From assembly GCA_947477885.1 (NCBI GenBank), contig CANJUD010000001.1:234632-298631 (forward strand): a DNA stretch of 64,000 bases, read 5' to 3'. Shown here in pieces: positions 26,351 through 34,514 of this stretch. The number at the start of each line of letters is the position of its first letter. Position 1 is the first letter of the stretch. A program made the translations under genes and the position numbers. Source of the DNA: Bacteroidota bacterium (GTDB lineage Bacteria > Bacteroidota > Bacteroidia > UKL13-3). The notes beneath the pieces are model-generated. The model was given only the letters and a program-made list of their open reading frames with translations. It had not been told where the DNA came from and did no database searches.

Positions 26351-28216
26351 ATGAAAAGATTTTTAAAATTCGAATTGAAACAATTCCCTTTATTGGCTTT
26401 AATTTTAGCCATAAATTGTACTGATAAGGACTTGAAAAACAGCATGTCAGATATTGACAAACATTCTTTCGCAATTCCTGACCAAGCCAAAGTGGTCCAT
26501 TTAGACTTGAATTTGAAGGTGGATTTCATAACGAAAACATTAGGTGGATATGTGGATTTATTAGTTGAAAACAAAACCCATACCAAGCAATTGGTTTTAG
26601 ATTCCAGAGATTTAGTCATTGAAAAAGTTGAACTTGATGGAAATTACTCAAAAGCAGAATTTAAATTGGGCGACTCAATCAAATTTTTAGGCAGGTCATT
26701 AACCATTCAGATAAAACCCGATACCAAAAAAGTAAAAATATACTACCACACATCGCCTATGGCAGCTGCCATTCAGTGGCTAGACCCAAGTCAGACAGCT
26801 GGGGGCAAATACCCATTTATGTTTACACAAAGCCAAGCCATACTTGCCCGAAGTTGGGTGCCCCTGCAAGATGGACCTGGTGTTAAATTCACTTATAATG
26901 CTACCATTGCCTGCCCAGTTAACCTAATGGCACTAATGAGTGCTGAGAACGATACTGTAAAGCATACAGATGGAGTTTATCATTTTAAACAAACCAATCC
27001 TATCCCTAGCTATTTAATGGCATTGGCTGTGGGAGATATCGCATTCAAAAGCTTGGGAAAAAATTGTGGAATCTATGCAGAACCATCATTGCTACCATCG
27101 GCTGCTTGGGAATTTGCAAATATGGAAACTATGATACAATCCGCTGAAGAATTATATGGGAAATATTTGTGGGGCAGATATGATTTGCTAGTTCTACCGC
27201 CTAGTTTCCCATTTGGAGGTATGGAAAATCCTTGCCTCACATTTGCCACCCCAACTGTAATAGCGGGAGATAGGAGCTTGGTATCACTGGTAGCTCATGA
27301 ACTTGCACATAGTTGGAGCGGCAACTTAGTAACAAATGCCACATGGGACGATTTTTGGCTTAATGAAGGATTTACTGTTTATTTTGAGCACCGCATCATG
27401 GAAAAAATATATGGAAAACCTTATGTAGACATGCTTTGCAAACTTGAGTTTGACGAAATGAAAAAAGAAATTTCAGTAATGGGAGATGCCAATGCCGATA
27501 CAAAACTAAAATTAAACCTAGTGGGGCGTGACCCAGATGATGGCGTAACCGACATTGCTTATATAAAAGGTTGTTTCTTTTTAAAGACAATCGAAAATGC
27601 CGTTGGCCGGCCAAAATGGGACTCGTTCGTGAACAAATATTTTAAAACATTTGCTTTTCAAAGTATTACAACCGAAAAATTTCTAGTTTATCTGAACCAT
27701 GAACTTATTCATGATAATAATATATTGAAACAAAAAATCAGGATAGATGATTGGGTATATAAAACAGGGATTCCATCAAATTGCCCGATTATAGAAAGTA
27801 CAGAATTGCAAAAATCGGAAAGGGCGGCAAAAGATTATATACACCCTCAGAAGCTAGATACAAAAGGATGGACCACACACCATTGGTTGCATTTCTTAAG
27901 ATGCTTACCATCAAAAATAAATACCACAGATTTACAGAAACTTGATGCGAAATTCAAATTTACCCAATCGGGCAATTGCGAAATTTTGTGCGACTGGTTT
28001 CAAATTGCTATTTCAAATGATTATGATATTGCCTATAATGCTATGGAAAAATATCTATGCTCAGTTGGGCGTCGTAAATTTGTACAGCCCTTGTATGAAA
28101 AACTATTGGCCAACCCAAAAACAAAAGCCACAGCAAAAGAAATTTATAAAAAAGCCCGACCAGGTTATCATTCAGTTGCCAGAGCAACTGTTGACCAATT
28201 GATGGAAAACAAGTAA
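26351..28216 (+). CDS. M1 aminopeptidase of the leukotriene-A4-hydrolase type
   Basis: The 621-residue zinc aminopeptidase has the exopeptidase motif FGGMENPCLTF, the zinc site HELAHSWSGNLVTN with the third ligand in NEGFTVYFE, and the catalytic tyrosine segment DIAYIKGCFF. A C-terminal helical Leuk-A4-hydro_C domain follows from about 490. The PSFPFGGMENP sequence and length near 610 residues are typical of the LTA4H branch. An early hydrophobic stretch (FPLLALILAINC) could be a lipoprotein signal. It probably degrades peptides in the periplasm or cell envelope. Confidence 0.92.
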   Translation: MKRFLKFELKQFPLLALILAINCTDKDLKNSMSDIDKHSFAIPDQAKVVHLDLNLKVDFITKTLGGYVDLLVENKTHTKQLVLDSRDLVIEKVELDGNYSKAEFKLGDSIKFLGRSLTIQIKPDTKKVKIYYHTSPMAAAIQWLDPSQTAGGKYPFMFTQSQAILARSWVPLQDGPGVKFTYNATIACPVNLMALMSAENDTVKHTDGVYHFKQTNPIPSYLMALAVGDIAFKSLGKNCGIYAEPSLLPSAAWEFANMETMIQSAEELYGKYLWGRYDLLVLPPSFPFGGMENPCLTFATPTVIAGDRSLVSLVAHELAHSWSGNLVTNATWDDFWLNEGFTVYFEHRIMEKIYGKPYVDMLCKLEFDEMKKEISVMGDANADTKLKLNLVGRDPDDGVTDIAYIKGCFFLKTIENAVGRPKWDSFVNKYFKTFAFQSITTEKFLVYLNHELIHDNNILKQKIRIDDWVYKTGIPSNCPIIESTELQKSERAAKDYIHPQKLDTKGWTTHHWLHFLRCLPSKINTTDLQKLDAKFKFTQSGNCEILCDWFQIAISNDYDIAYNAMEKYLCSVGRRKFVQPLYEKLLANPKTKATAKEIYKKARPGYHSVARATVDQLMENK

Positions 28217-28221
28217 TTTTG
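28191..28221 (+). promoter_or_regulatory. Promoter (TTG-N20-TAATTTTG) of the 28227 gene
   Basis: TTG at 28191-28193 and TAATTTTG at 28214-28221 are 20 nt apart, a perfect fit to the Bacteroidota sigma-A promoter. The stop codon of the M1 peptidase (TAA 28214-28216) forms part of the -7 box. The ATG of the next gene is only 5 nt downstream, implying a leaderless or nearly leaderless transcript. Confidence 0.55.
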
Positions 28222-28226
28222 CACCT

Positions 28227-28724
28227 ATGAAATTACGTATAAATATTTGTATTATATTCTTTAGCCTAATTGCTGTGCAGGCAAATTCGCAGAACACAGT
28301 AAAAGATACATCCACCGTATTGAAATTATTTTCAGGTTTTGGCGAGCATACCATTCGTACCAATCAAAAGATAACTTTTAAAATGAGCAATTCCACAGCA
28401 AAGTTTAAAGGATCCATTATGTATATGGACCCCGATACTTTGTTTATGAAAAATGGGATGAAAGTACCCTTGCACCGAATTCGCGAAATAGGTTATATAG
28501 GACGTCAAGAAAAAATAGTAAGAGCAGCTGCTGTTGCATTAACGCTCATTTCAAGTTACTTAATATATAGGTATGCCACTGAGCAAGACAACACTATTAT
28601 GCCCTTGATTACAGTTCCAGCAATGACTATTGCTCTTTTTGCATATCCCAAACGTATGTTTAAAGTACCCCAGCCATGGACTTTGCAGGTTATGCGACCG
28701 TTTAAGTCGCCGTTTAGTTATTAG
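28227..28724 (+). CDS. Small exported membrane-associated protein, family unknown
   Basis: The 165-residue protein has a signal peptide (ICIIFFSLIAVQANS), a beta-rich central part (TIRTNQKITFKMSNS; GSIMYMDPDTLFMKNGMKV) and a hydrophobic hairpin near residues 100-140 (AAAVALTLISSYLIYRY; VPAMTIALFAYP). It ends with a basic, Pro-containing tail. I do not recognise the family. It probably has its own promoter overlapping the end of the M1 gene. Confidence 0.65.
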   Translation: MKLRINICIIFFSLIAVQANSQNTVKDTSTVLKLFSGFGEHTIRTNQKITFKMSNSTAKFKGSIMYMDPDTLFMKNGMKVPLHRIREIGYIGRQEKIVRAAAVALTLISSYLIYRYATEQDNTIMPLITVPAMTIALFAYPKRMFKVPQPWTLQVMRPFKSPFSY

Positions 28725-28771
28725 CATAACTAATTACGGCAGCTTCACTGCCACGAATCACTGCTGTTAAG

Positions 28772-29104
28772 TTATGGACTATATAATGATAGTCTATCAG
28801 TAGTTTTTGTAGAGACACCAACTGGTTGAAATATAAATCGGAGAACAGAAAAGCTATTATAATAATCAGGACGAGTCACATATTCACTTGCTATATTCTT
28901 GGATTTAAAAGTAAGGTTTAAACCTTTTAAAAAAATAGTATCATGCAATTCTTGTTTAAAAATATAGTCATTATCATATATATCTATTTCGGCAGTAACA
29001 GGTTTTTGACCAGCACATGGGTTATAGTTCTCACAATCCATATTACTTGGGTCTTGGCACTTATGCCTACAGCTGTTTAATATAGCTGCAACAAAAAATA
29101 TCAA
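28772..29104 (-). CDS. Small lipoprotein
   Basis: The 110-residue protein begins MIFFVAAILNSCRHKCQDPS, a short lipoprotein signal with the lipid-modified cysteine at residue 12, followed by a Cys-rich stretch (CQDPSNMDCENYNPCAGQ). The remainder looks like one beta-sandwich domain (VTAEIDIYDNDYIFKQELHD). The start is TTG at 29104, and no ATG lies between it and an upstream in-frame TAA. No family recognised. Confidence 0.55.
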   Translation of the reverse strand: MIFFVAAILNSCRHKCQDPSNMDCENYNPCAGQKPVTAEIDIYDNDYIFKQELHDTIFLKGLNLTFKSKNIASEYVTRPDYYNSFSVLRFIFQPVGVSTKTTDRLSLYSP

Positions 29105-29564
29105 TATGGTTTTCTGGTATATTTGGATTTAGCAAAAACAGGATAATTATTTGAATATTAAAATTATTGGTTATTGATTCTGTTTTAATAGCTCATCTCT
29201 TAAAGGAAGTTCGATTCTATTGCCCTGCTCTTTAGAGCAGGGGATTTGGGATATATAATATATTGGCTTTAGCCGAATTGTTTTATGTGGCTAAAGCCGA
29301 ATACATCTCCATTTTAATCCCGTTGGCTGAAGTCAACGGCAATAGATAGTACTCCGTTGTTTCCATTCTTTGAACGGGAACTATATATATAAACAAGGGT
29401 TTGCAACCCGTTCCGCGGCGGCGGCGGAGCACGATCTCATGACTGAGCAGTTTTATTTGTATCGCCGTTCACAGAACGGTTTTCATAGATGGTCACCGTT
29501 TTTGTAAAACGGTGACAACTCGAAGGCTTCTTTTATTTTGAGCAATAAGTATTAATATTGCACC
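29105..29564. repeat. Intergenic cluster of seven REP-like hairpins
   Basis: This 460-nt gene-free stretch holds several short inverted repeats in a row: 29223-29242 (CCCTGCTC/GAGCAGGG), 29265-29298 (GGCTTTAGCC/GGCTAAAGCC), 29320-29339 (CCGTTG/CAACGG), 29354-29377 (CCGTT/AACGG), 29398-29408 (GGGT/ACCC), 29465-29479 (CCGTTC/GAACGG) and 29492-29516 (11-bp stem, loop TGT). A GCGGCGGCGG run lies near 29415. The GCTAAAGCC and CCGTTGGCTGAAG words resemble REP sequences spread by REP-associated tyrosine transposases in Bacteroidota. No transposase is present. Confidence 0.7.
29538..29562 (+). promoter_or_regulatory. Promoter or operator block TTGAGCAATA-N5-TAATATTGCA
   Basis: Twenty of 25 positions are identical to a block upstream of rho (57331-57355), including the 5-nt spacer length. 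Each copy contains the dyad GCAATA-N8-TATTGC. The block ends 2 nt before the ATG of the kinase-like gene. It could be an A/T-rich promoter or a repressor site. Confidence 0.45.
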
Positions 29565-30404
29565 ATGAAATTGATAGCCGATAGCGGCTCCACCAAAACC
29601 GATTGGGTGTTGATACATAATAACAGCGAGGCAGGCCGTTACCATACGCCCGGCTATAATCCGTTTTATTTTGATTCGGAATTTATATATAACTCGATTA
29701 AGGAGAACTTGCTTCCACAAGTACAAGCTTCGGAAATAAAAGAAATATTTTTTTATGGTGCAGGTTGTTCATTGCCTGCAAAATGTGATATCGTTCACAA
29801 AGCATTGCAGCAAGCTTTTCCCAATGCGAGTATTATAGTAACGCATGATTTATTGGCATCAGCCAAAGCCTTGCTGGGCGACAATCCTGGCTTTGCTGCG
29901 ATACTTGGTACAGGAGCAAATACTTGCTTATATGATGGCGAAAAAGTAATATTAAATATTGATTCGCTGGGCCACATGTTGGGCGATGAAGGTAGTGGTT
30001 GTTATATAGGCCGAAAATTGGTGCGTGATTATATGCGTAAATTAATGCCCCAAAATTTGTGGGACGATTTTAAAGAAACTTATAAATTGAATAACGAACA
30101 ATTATATGATATCATATATAATAAACCTTCGCCAAATCGTTTCCTGGCAAGCTTTGCCAAGTTTGCCTATAAACACAAACAAAGTGAATATATCAGAGCC
30201 AAAATACAAGACAGCTTTCACGATTTTTTTGAAAACCTAGTAAGCCATTATCCAAACTATACAGATTATGAATTAAATTGCGTGGGTTCCATTGGTTTTT
30301 TATTTAAAGATATATTATTAGATAAAGCAGATGAATACAATATGAAACCCGGAAAAATTATACAAAGCCCCATGAACGATTTAATACAATACCACCTTAA
30401 ATAG
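29565..30404 (+). CDS. N-acetylglucosamine-kinase-like ATPase (BadF/BadG family)
   Basis: The 279-residue protein has the ASKHA phosphate-1 motif LIADSGSTKTDWVL at its start, the adenosine/phosphate-2 region AILGTGANTCLYDGEKV and a hinge motif LGDEGSGCYIGRKLV typical of N-acetylglucosamine kinases. Bacteroidota encode many such proteins, thought to phosphorylate amino sugars from cell-wall turnover. The substrate is inferred. It stands alone, next to the REP-like cluster. Confidence 0.8.
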   Translation: MKLIADSGSTKTDWVLIHNNSEAGRYHTPGYNPFYFDSEFIYNSIKENLLPQVQASEIKEIFFYGAGCSLPAKCDIVHKALQQAFPNASIIVTHDLLASAKALLGDNPGFAAILGTGANTCLYDGEKVILNIDSLGHMLGDEGSGCYIGRKLVRDYMRKLMPQNLWDDFKETYKLNNEQLYDIIYNKPSPNRFLASFAKFAYKHKQSEYIRAKIQDSFHDFFENLVSHYPNYTDYELNCVGSIGFLFKDILLDKADEYNMKPGKIIQSPMNDLIQYHLK

Positions 30405-30452
30405 TTTTGGCATGATTTTGAATATATACAATATATTATTAATTATCATCTT

Positions 30453-31415
30453 ATGAAAAGATATTATATACTCTCTGTTCTTATTGCTGCTGTAAGCTTT
30501 GCACACGCTCAAAGCGTTCCATTATATGTTGGTATTTCGGGCCATGCGGCTTTGCCAAAATCGTCATTTGAAAAAAATGCATACGAAAAAGGCGGAGGTG
30601 TGCAGTTACTTTTATTAAGTGGTGCCATCAATAAAGATGGTTCTACAAATCCATGGAACCAAGGTTTCAAATTACAAATAGGATTTGGATTGGAATTTAA
30701 TAAATTTGGTGCCAAATCATTTGATATAGATCTAGCGAATCCTCCCGGTGCAAGAGGCAAGCAAGAAATTACTAATAATTCTGCAGCATGGTATGGCATA
30801 GCCCGCGGCTCATTTACCAATAACCGATTTATTATACCTTTTGCCGAAGTACTGCTGGGTGCACGTAGTTTTACATCGCGTGAAGTATTGAGCGTCCTTC
30901 CTCCTGGCCCCGCAGTTGAACCCATTACCACCGATACATTTAAAGCAAGTGTGGGAACCCTAGGACTGGGCATCGGAATCGCATTAAAAATTACCGATCA
31001 CTTTTTTATTGAAGCGAAAACTACTTATTTTATAGGAGGTAGCGGCACTTATTTGCCTATTTCAAAAGCACAACAACCCAGCAACCAAGTATTTTACTAT
31101 CCGCAAACATCAAACACCAATGTACTACTTACCCAAGTTGGCATTACTTGGAGAATTGGTCCCATGTTTAAATCATGCGGATCTATTATGGGGGTATGCG
31201 GAAGCATGAACAATAGTGGAAATTACACACCCACAAGCAATACACGCACTACCAGTAAACCCACTCCACAAAAAACTGACCCGATGCAACGTGGCACAAG
31301 TAAAACCACTACACCTCAAATCCCAGGCGGTTCAGCCACTACACCATCTAACCCCACTGCCCCTAAGAAACGTATCGAAGTAAAACCTGATACAACGAAA
31401 CCTGTTCCTAGGTAA
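30453..31415 (+). CDS. Secreted outer-membrane-barrel-like protein with Thr/Pro-rich tail
   Basis: The 320-residue protein starts MKRYYILSVLIAAVSFAHAQ, a signal peptide. Residues about 22-240 show repeated amphipathic strands with Gly and aromatic residues (KLQIGFGLEFNKFG; TLGLGIGIALKITDHFFIEA), as in small OmpA/OMP_b-brl barrels. The last 75 residues are rich in Thr, Pro and Lys (TTSKPTPQKTDP) and probably disordered or surface-exposed. No enzyme motif is visible. Confidence 0.7.
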   Translation: MKRYYILSVLIAAVSFAHAQSVPLYVGISGHAALPKSSFEKNAYEKGGGVQLLLLSGAINKDGSTNPWNQGFKLQIGFGLEFNKFGAKSFDIDLANPPGARGKQEITNNSAAWYGIARGSFTNNRFIIPFAEVLLGARSFTSREVLSVLPPGPAVEPITTDTFKASVGTLGLGIGIALKITDHFFIEAKTTYFIGGSGTYLPISKAQQPSNQVFYYPQTSNTNVLLTQVGITWRIGPMFKSCGSIMGVCGSMNNSGNYTPTSNTRTTSKPTPQKTDPMQRGTSKTTTPQIPGGSATTPSNPTAPKKRIEVKPDTTKPVPR

Positions 31416-31466
31416 AAAATTTAAAACTTATAAACTCAGCAGGGTTTGCCTTAATTTTGAACCCTG

Positions 31467-32369
31467 TTGCAGCAAGAAAATATTATAGAAGGTGTAAAAA
31501 GGGCCGATTTAAAATCGATTGCCCGTGCCATCACTTTGGTAGAAAATGAAACGGAGGGAAGTTGGGAATTACTATCTGCTTTGTCGCACACAAAAAATGT
31601 CCCGGTGATAGGTTTTACTGGACCTCCGGGTGCTGGCAAAAGCACCCTCATCAATGCATTTACCCAATATATTATACAACAAAATAAACGTGTTGCTATT
31701 ATAGCTGTTGACCCCACTAGCCCATTTACCAAAGGTTCATTACTGGGCGATAGGGTTCGGATGTCGCAGCATTTTTTACACCCGAATGTATATATACGCA
31801 GCATGGCCACGCGAGGCAGCTTGGGTGGACTTAGCCCCAAAGTATTTGAAGTGGTTGATATATTAAAAAGTGCCAACTTCGATTATATAATAATTGAAAC
31901 CGTAGGCGTTGGCCAAAGTGAAGTGGAAATTGCTGGCCTTGCGGATACCACAGTATTGGTATTGGTTCCCGAGTCGGGCGACGAAGTGCAAGGAATTAAA
32001 TCGGGCGTGATGGAAATTGCCGATGTGTTTGTAGTGAACAAAGCTGATAGAGCCGGTGCGGCATCTTTTTATAAAAATATATGTATGGTAGCTATGAGCA
32101 ATTCTTCTGAAAAATGGGAAATACCTGTAATAAAAACTGTGGCAACCGATAGTAGTGGTATCGAAGAATTGTATAATAGTATTTTAGCCCATCAACACAC
32201 CGAACATAGTAATGAAAAACGCGGTAAAATATTGGCAGAGAAGGCGATGCAGCTTATTAGAAAAAAACGTACTGCCGATATTAATTTTCAAAAATTGGAA
32301 ATCGATATACAAAAAGCAAGCACCCAAAAAGATTTTAACCTATATTTGTTCCTTGCAGATAAATTTTGA
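31467..32369 (+). CDS. meaB: Methylmalonyl-CoA-mutase-associated GTPase MeaB (ArgK family)
   Basis: MeaB is the G-protein chaperone that protects and reloads cobalamin in acyl-CoA mutases. The 300-residue protein has GFTGPPGAGKSTLINAFTQ (P-loop), VDPTSPFTKGSLLGDRVRM, ETVGVGQSEVEIAGLADTT and NKADRAGA (G4). The start is TTG at 31467. A stand-alone partner mutase is not in the window, but the fused icmF, with its own G domain, is 16 kb upstream. Its stop overlaps the next start by 4 nt. Confidence 0.93.
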   Translation: MQQENIIEGVKRADLKSIARAITLVENETEGSWELLSALSHTKNVPVIGFTGPPGAGKSTLINAFTQYIIQQNKRVAIIAVDPTSPFTKGSLLGDRVRMSQHFLHPNVYIRSMATRGSLGGLSPKVFEVVDILKSANFDYIIIETVGVGQSEVEIAGLADTTVLVLVPESGDEVQGIKSGVMEIADVFVVNKADRAGAASFYKNICMVAMSNSSEKWEIPVIKTVATDSSGIEELYNSILAHQHTEHSNEKRGKILAEKAMQLIRKKRTADINFQKLEIDIQKASTQKDFNLYLFLADKF

Positions 32370-33334
32370 CTTTAACTAATACATACAGAATTTGGATTTC
32401 CATTGGCAAATGGTTGCTAGCCCTGATTGGTTTTGCATTTATATATAAACAAGTTTTTTTGAATAGTGAATACGAATTGTTAAGAACCAATTTTATACAT
32501 TATTATACAGTTGCCAATATTATATATTTCCTAATTCCTGCGGCCGCGTTGGTGCTGGTGAATTGGGGTATAGAAAGTTATAAATGGAAACATATTATAC
32601 AACCCCTAGAAAATATTAGTATATTACAAGCCATAAAAGGAGTACTTGCTGGCGTTGCCACAGGGTTTTTCACTCCTAACAGAATTGGTGAATTTGGTGG
32701 CAGAATATTATATCTAAATCATGCTGATAAAATATCATCGTCTATATCAACTATAGCCGGAAGTTTTGCCCAGTTAATTGCTACCGTAACCTTTGGTTGC
32801 CTAGCTATGGTAGCCTATAATATTGATTTACATTTGACCAATTATTATATTACTGCCCTATTATTTTTTATTGCAATTATACTAAGCACTTGCTTATTGG
32901 TATTATATTACAACTTCTCTAAGATTGCCGATTTGTTTAGCCTCAGGCTATATATACCTAGGTTTTACGACAAGTTTGCCCATTTAAAAAATGCCAGTTC
33001 AGCTTACCTAAGCAAAATTATGTGGCTTTCGATATTTCGGTATTTTACTTTCTGCGTGCAGTATGTTTTACTGTTAAACTTTTTCCATGTGAATATTAGC
33101 ATCGAACATGCCTTTGTGTGTGTATCTGTTATATACTTATTGCACACAGCTATACCTACTATAGCTATTATAGAGGCAGGTGTGCGTGGAGCTGGAGCAC
33201 TAGCCGTTATTGGACTCTACACCAATCAGCCTACTGAAATTTTGCTAGCTGCGTACACGCTGTGGATTGTTAATATCATACTTCCCTCACTATTGGGACT
33301 GTACTTGATAGCCCGAATAAATATTAAAAATTAA
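32366..33334 (+). CDS. Flippase-like integral membrane protein (UPF0104/AglD-MprF-type)
   Basis: The 322-residue protein has about eight hydrophobic helices and the family landmarks GVATGFFTPNRIGEFGGR and AIIEAGVRGAGAL. Members include the flippase half of MprF and AglD-like proteins and may move lipids or lipid-linked sugars. TTG 32366 overlaps the meaB stop (TTGA), so translation is probably coupled. A GT2 glycosyltransferase follows 14 nt later, supporting a glycolipid or lipid-linked sugar role (inference). Confidence 0.8.
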   Translation: MTLTNTYRIWISIGKWLLALIGFAFIYKQVFLNSEYELLRTNFIHYYTVANIIYFLIPAAALVLVNWGIESYKWKHIIQPLENISILQAIKGVLAGVATGFFTPNRIGEFGGRILYLNHADKISSSISTIAGSFAQLIATVTFGCLAMVAYNIDLHLTNYYITALLFFIAIILSTCLLVLYYNFSKIADLFSLRLYIPRFYDKFAHLKNASSAYLSKIMWLSIFRYFTFCVQYVLLLNFFHVNISIEHAFVCVSVIYLLHTAIPTIAIIEAGVRGAGALAVIGLYTNQPTEILLAAYTLWIVNIILPSLLGLYLIARINIKN

Positions 33335-33348
33335 TAATTAAAAAACTA

Positions 33349-34458
33349 ATGGTTTTAGTTTTTTCCTTCCTGGGATTATATATCATACTTATTGCTACTA
33401 TCATCATATATAGCGGCAAGAAAAAGAATATACTTTCTCATTCGAATAAAGAATTAACAAAAGTATCTATAATAGTAGCAGCAAGGAATGAAGAACAAAA
33501 TATAACTAAACTGTTAGAATGTTTGCTCACTCAAAATTATCCCAAAGATTTGTATGAAATTATTATTGTTAACGACCATTCAAATGATAATACAGAAAAG
33601 CTATTGAAAGCATGCGGCAATCGAATAAAATATATAAATCTGCCTGAAAAAATAATAGGTAAAAAGCAAGCAATGGCGCATGGAGTGAGCCTTGCAAGTG
33701 GCGAATTAATTATTACTACTGATGCCGATTGTACTATAAATACAAACCATATCAGTATCATAGAAAAGTTTTATCGCAATACCCAAGCAAAGTTTATTTC
33801 AGCACCTGTATTGTTATATCATCCTCGCAATTCTATTTTTTCTAAGTTATTATATCATTTTCAAGTAGTAGAATTTGGTGCACTTATAGTAGGTGGCAAT
33901 GCATTAATTGGCATGCGAAAACCACTGTTATGTAATGGTGCAAATATGGCTTATCCTAAAAGAGTTTTTGAAGAAATAAATGGTTATGAGGGCAATGAAC
34001 AAATACCCAGTGGCGATGATGAGTTTTTACTGAAAAAGATTGCCGCGAAGTTTCCCAATGATATATACTTTTTGACAGATACAATAGCTGCTGTTCATAC
34101 TCCTTCTGTCGTTAGTTTTAAAGAATTGGTGCAACAAAGGATTCGCTGGGCATCGAAACACAAAAATTATAATATAGGCAATAGGGCAATTTTAGTGCTG
34201 ATTTTTATGGCAAATATCATGTTGTACATAACCCCATTTTTAGGCAACCTTTCATGGTTTTATTTTGTCTTATATTTTATGATTAAAACATTGGCAGATG
34301 TGGGTATCACAAGTATATATTTACGCTATATGAAGAGTTATAAAACTATAATTTATTTGCCTATAATTGAACTACTATATCCCATTTATTTGGTATATAT
34401 TGGTATCAGTGCTAACTTCTTAAAATATGAATGGAAAGGGCGGTTGCAAAAGGCTTAA
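33349..34458 (+). CDS. Membrane-bound family 2 glycosyltransferase
   Basis: The 369-residue protein has one N-terminal helix, a GT-A domain with VSIIVAARNEEQNI, ITTDADC (metal-binding DxD type), SGDDEFLLKK and the QRIRWASKH (QxxRW) motif, then about three C-terminal helices. QxxRW marks processive or polyisoprenyl-linked GT2 enzymes. It lies directly behind the flippase-like gene and its end overlaps the upstream ORF extension of the CHU_C gene. Confidence 0.85.
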   Translation: MVLVFSFLGLYIILIATIIIYSGKKKNILSHSNKELTKVSIIVAARNEEQNITKLLECLLTQNYPKDLYEIIIVNDHSNDNTEKLLKACGNRIKYINLPEKIIGKKQAMAHGVSLASGELIITTDADCTINTNHISIIEKFYRNTQAKFISAPVLLYHPRNSIFSKLLYHFQVVEFGALIVGGNALIGMRKPLLCNGANMAYPKRVFEEINGYEGNEQIPSGDDEFLLKKIAAKFPNDIYFLTDTIAAVHTPSVVSFKELVQQRIRWASKHKNYNIGNRAILVLIFMANIMLYITPFLGNLSWFYFVLYFMIKTLADVGITSIYLRYMKSYKTIIYLPIIELLYPIYLVYIGISANFLKYEWKGRLQKA

Positions 34459-34514
34459 GGAAATGTTTCTTTCTTTTTTTTGTAAAATCCCTTATTTTTG
34501 CTAATTATATTTTG

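Noticed and set aside
26200-26619. N-terminal extension of the minus-strand DUF4468-like ORF
   Set aside because: It overlaps the start of the M1 peptidase, contains no domain, and an internal ATG gives a proper signal peptide.
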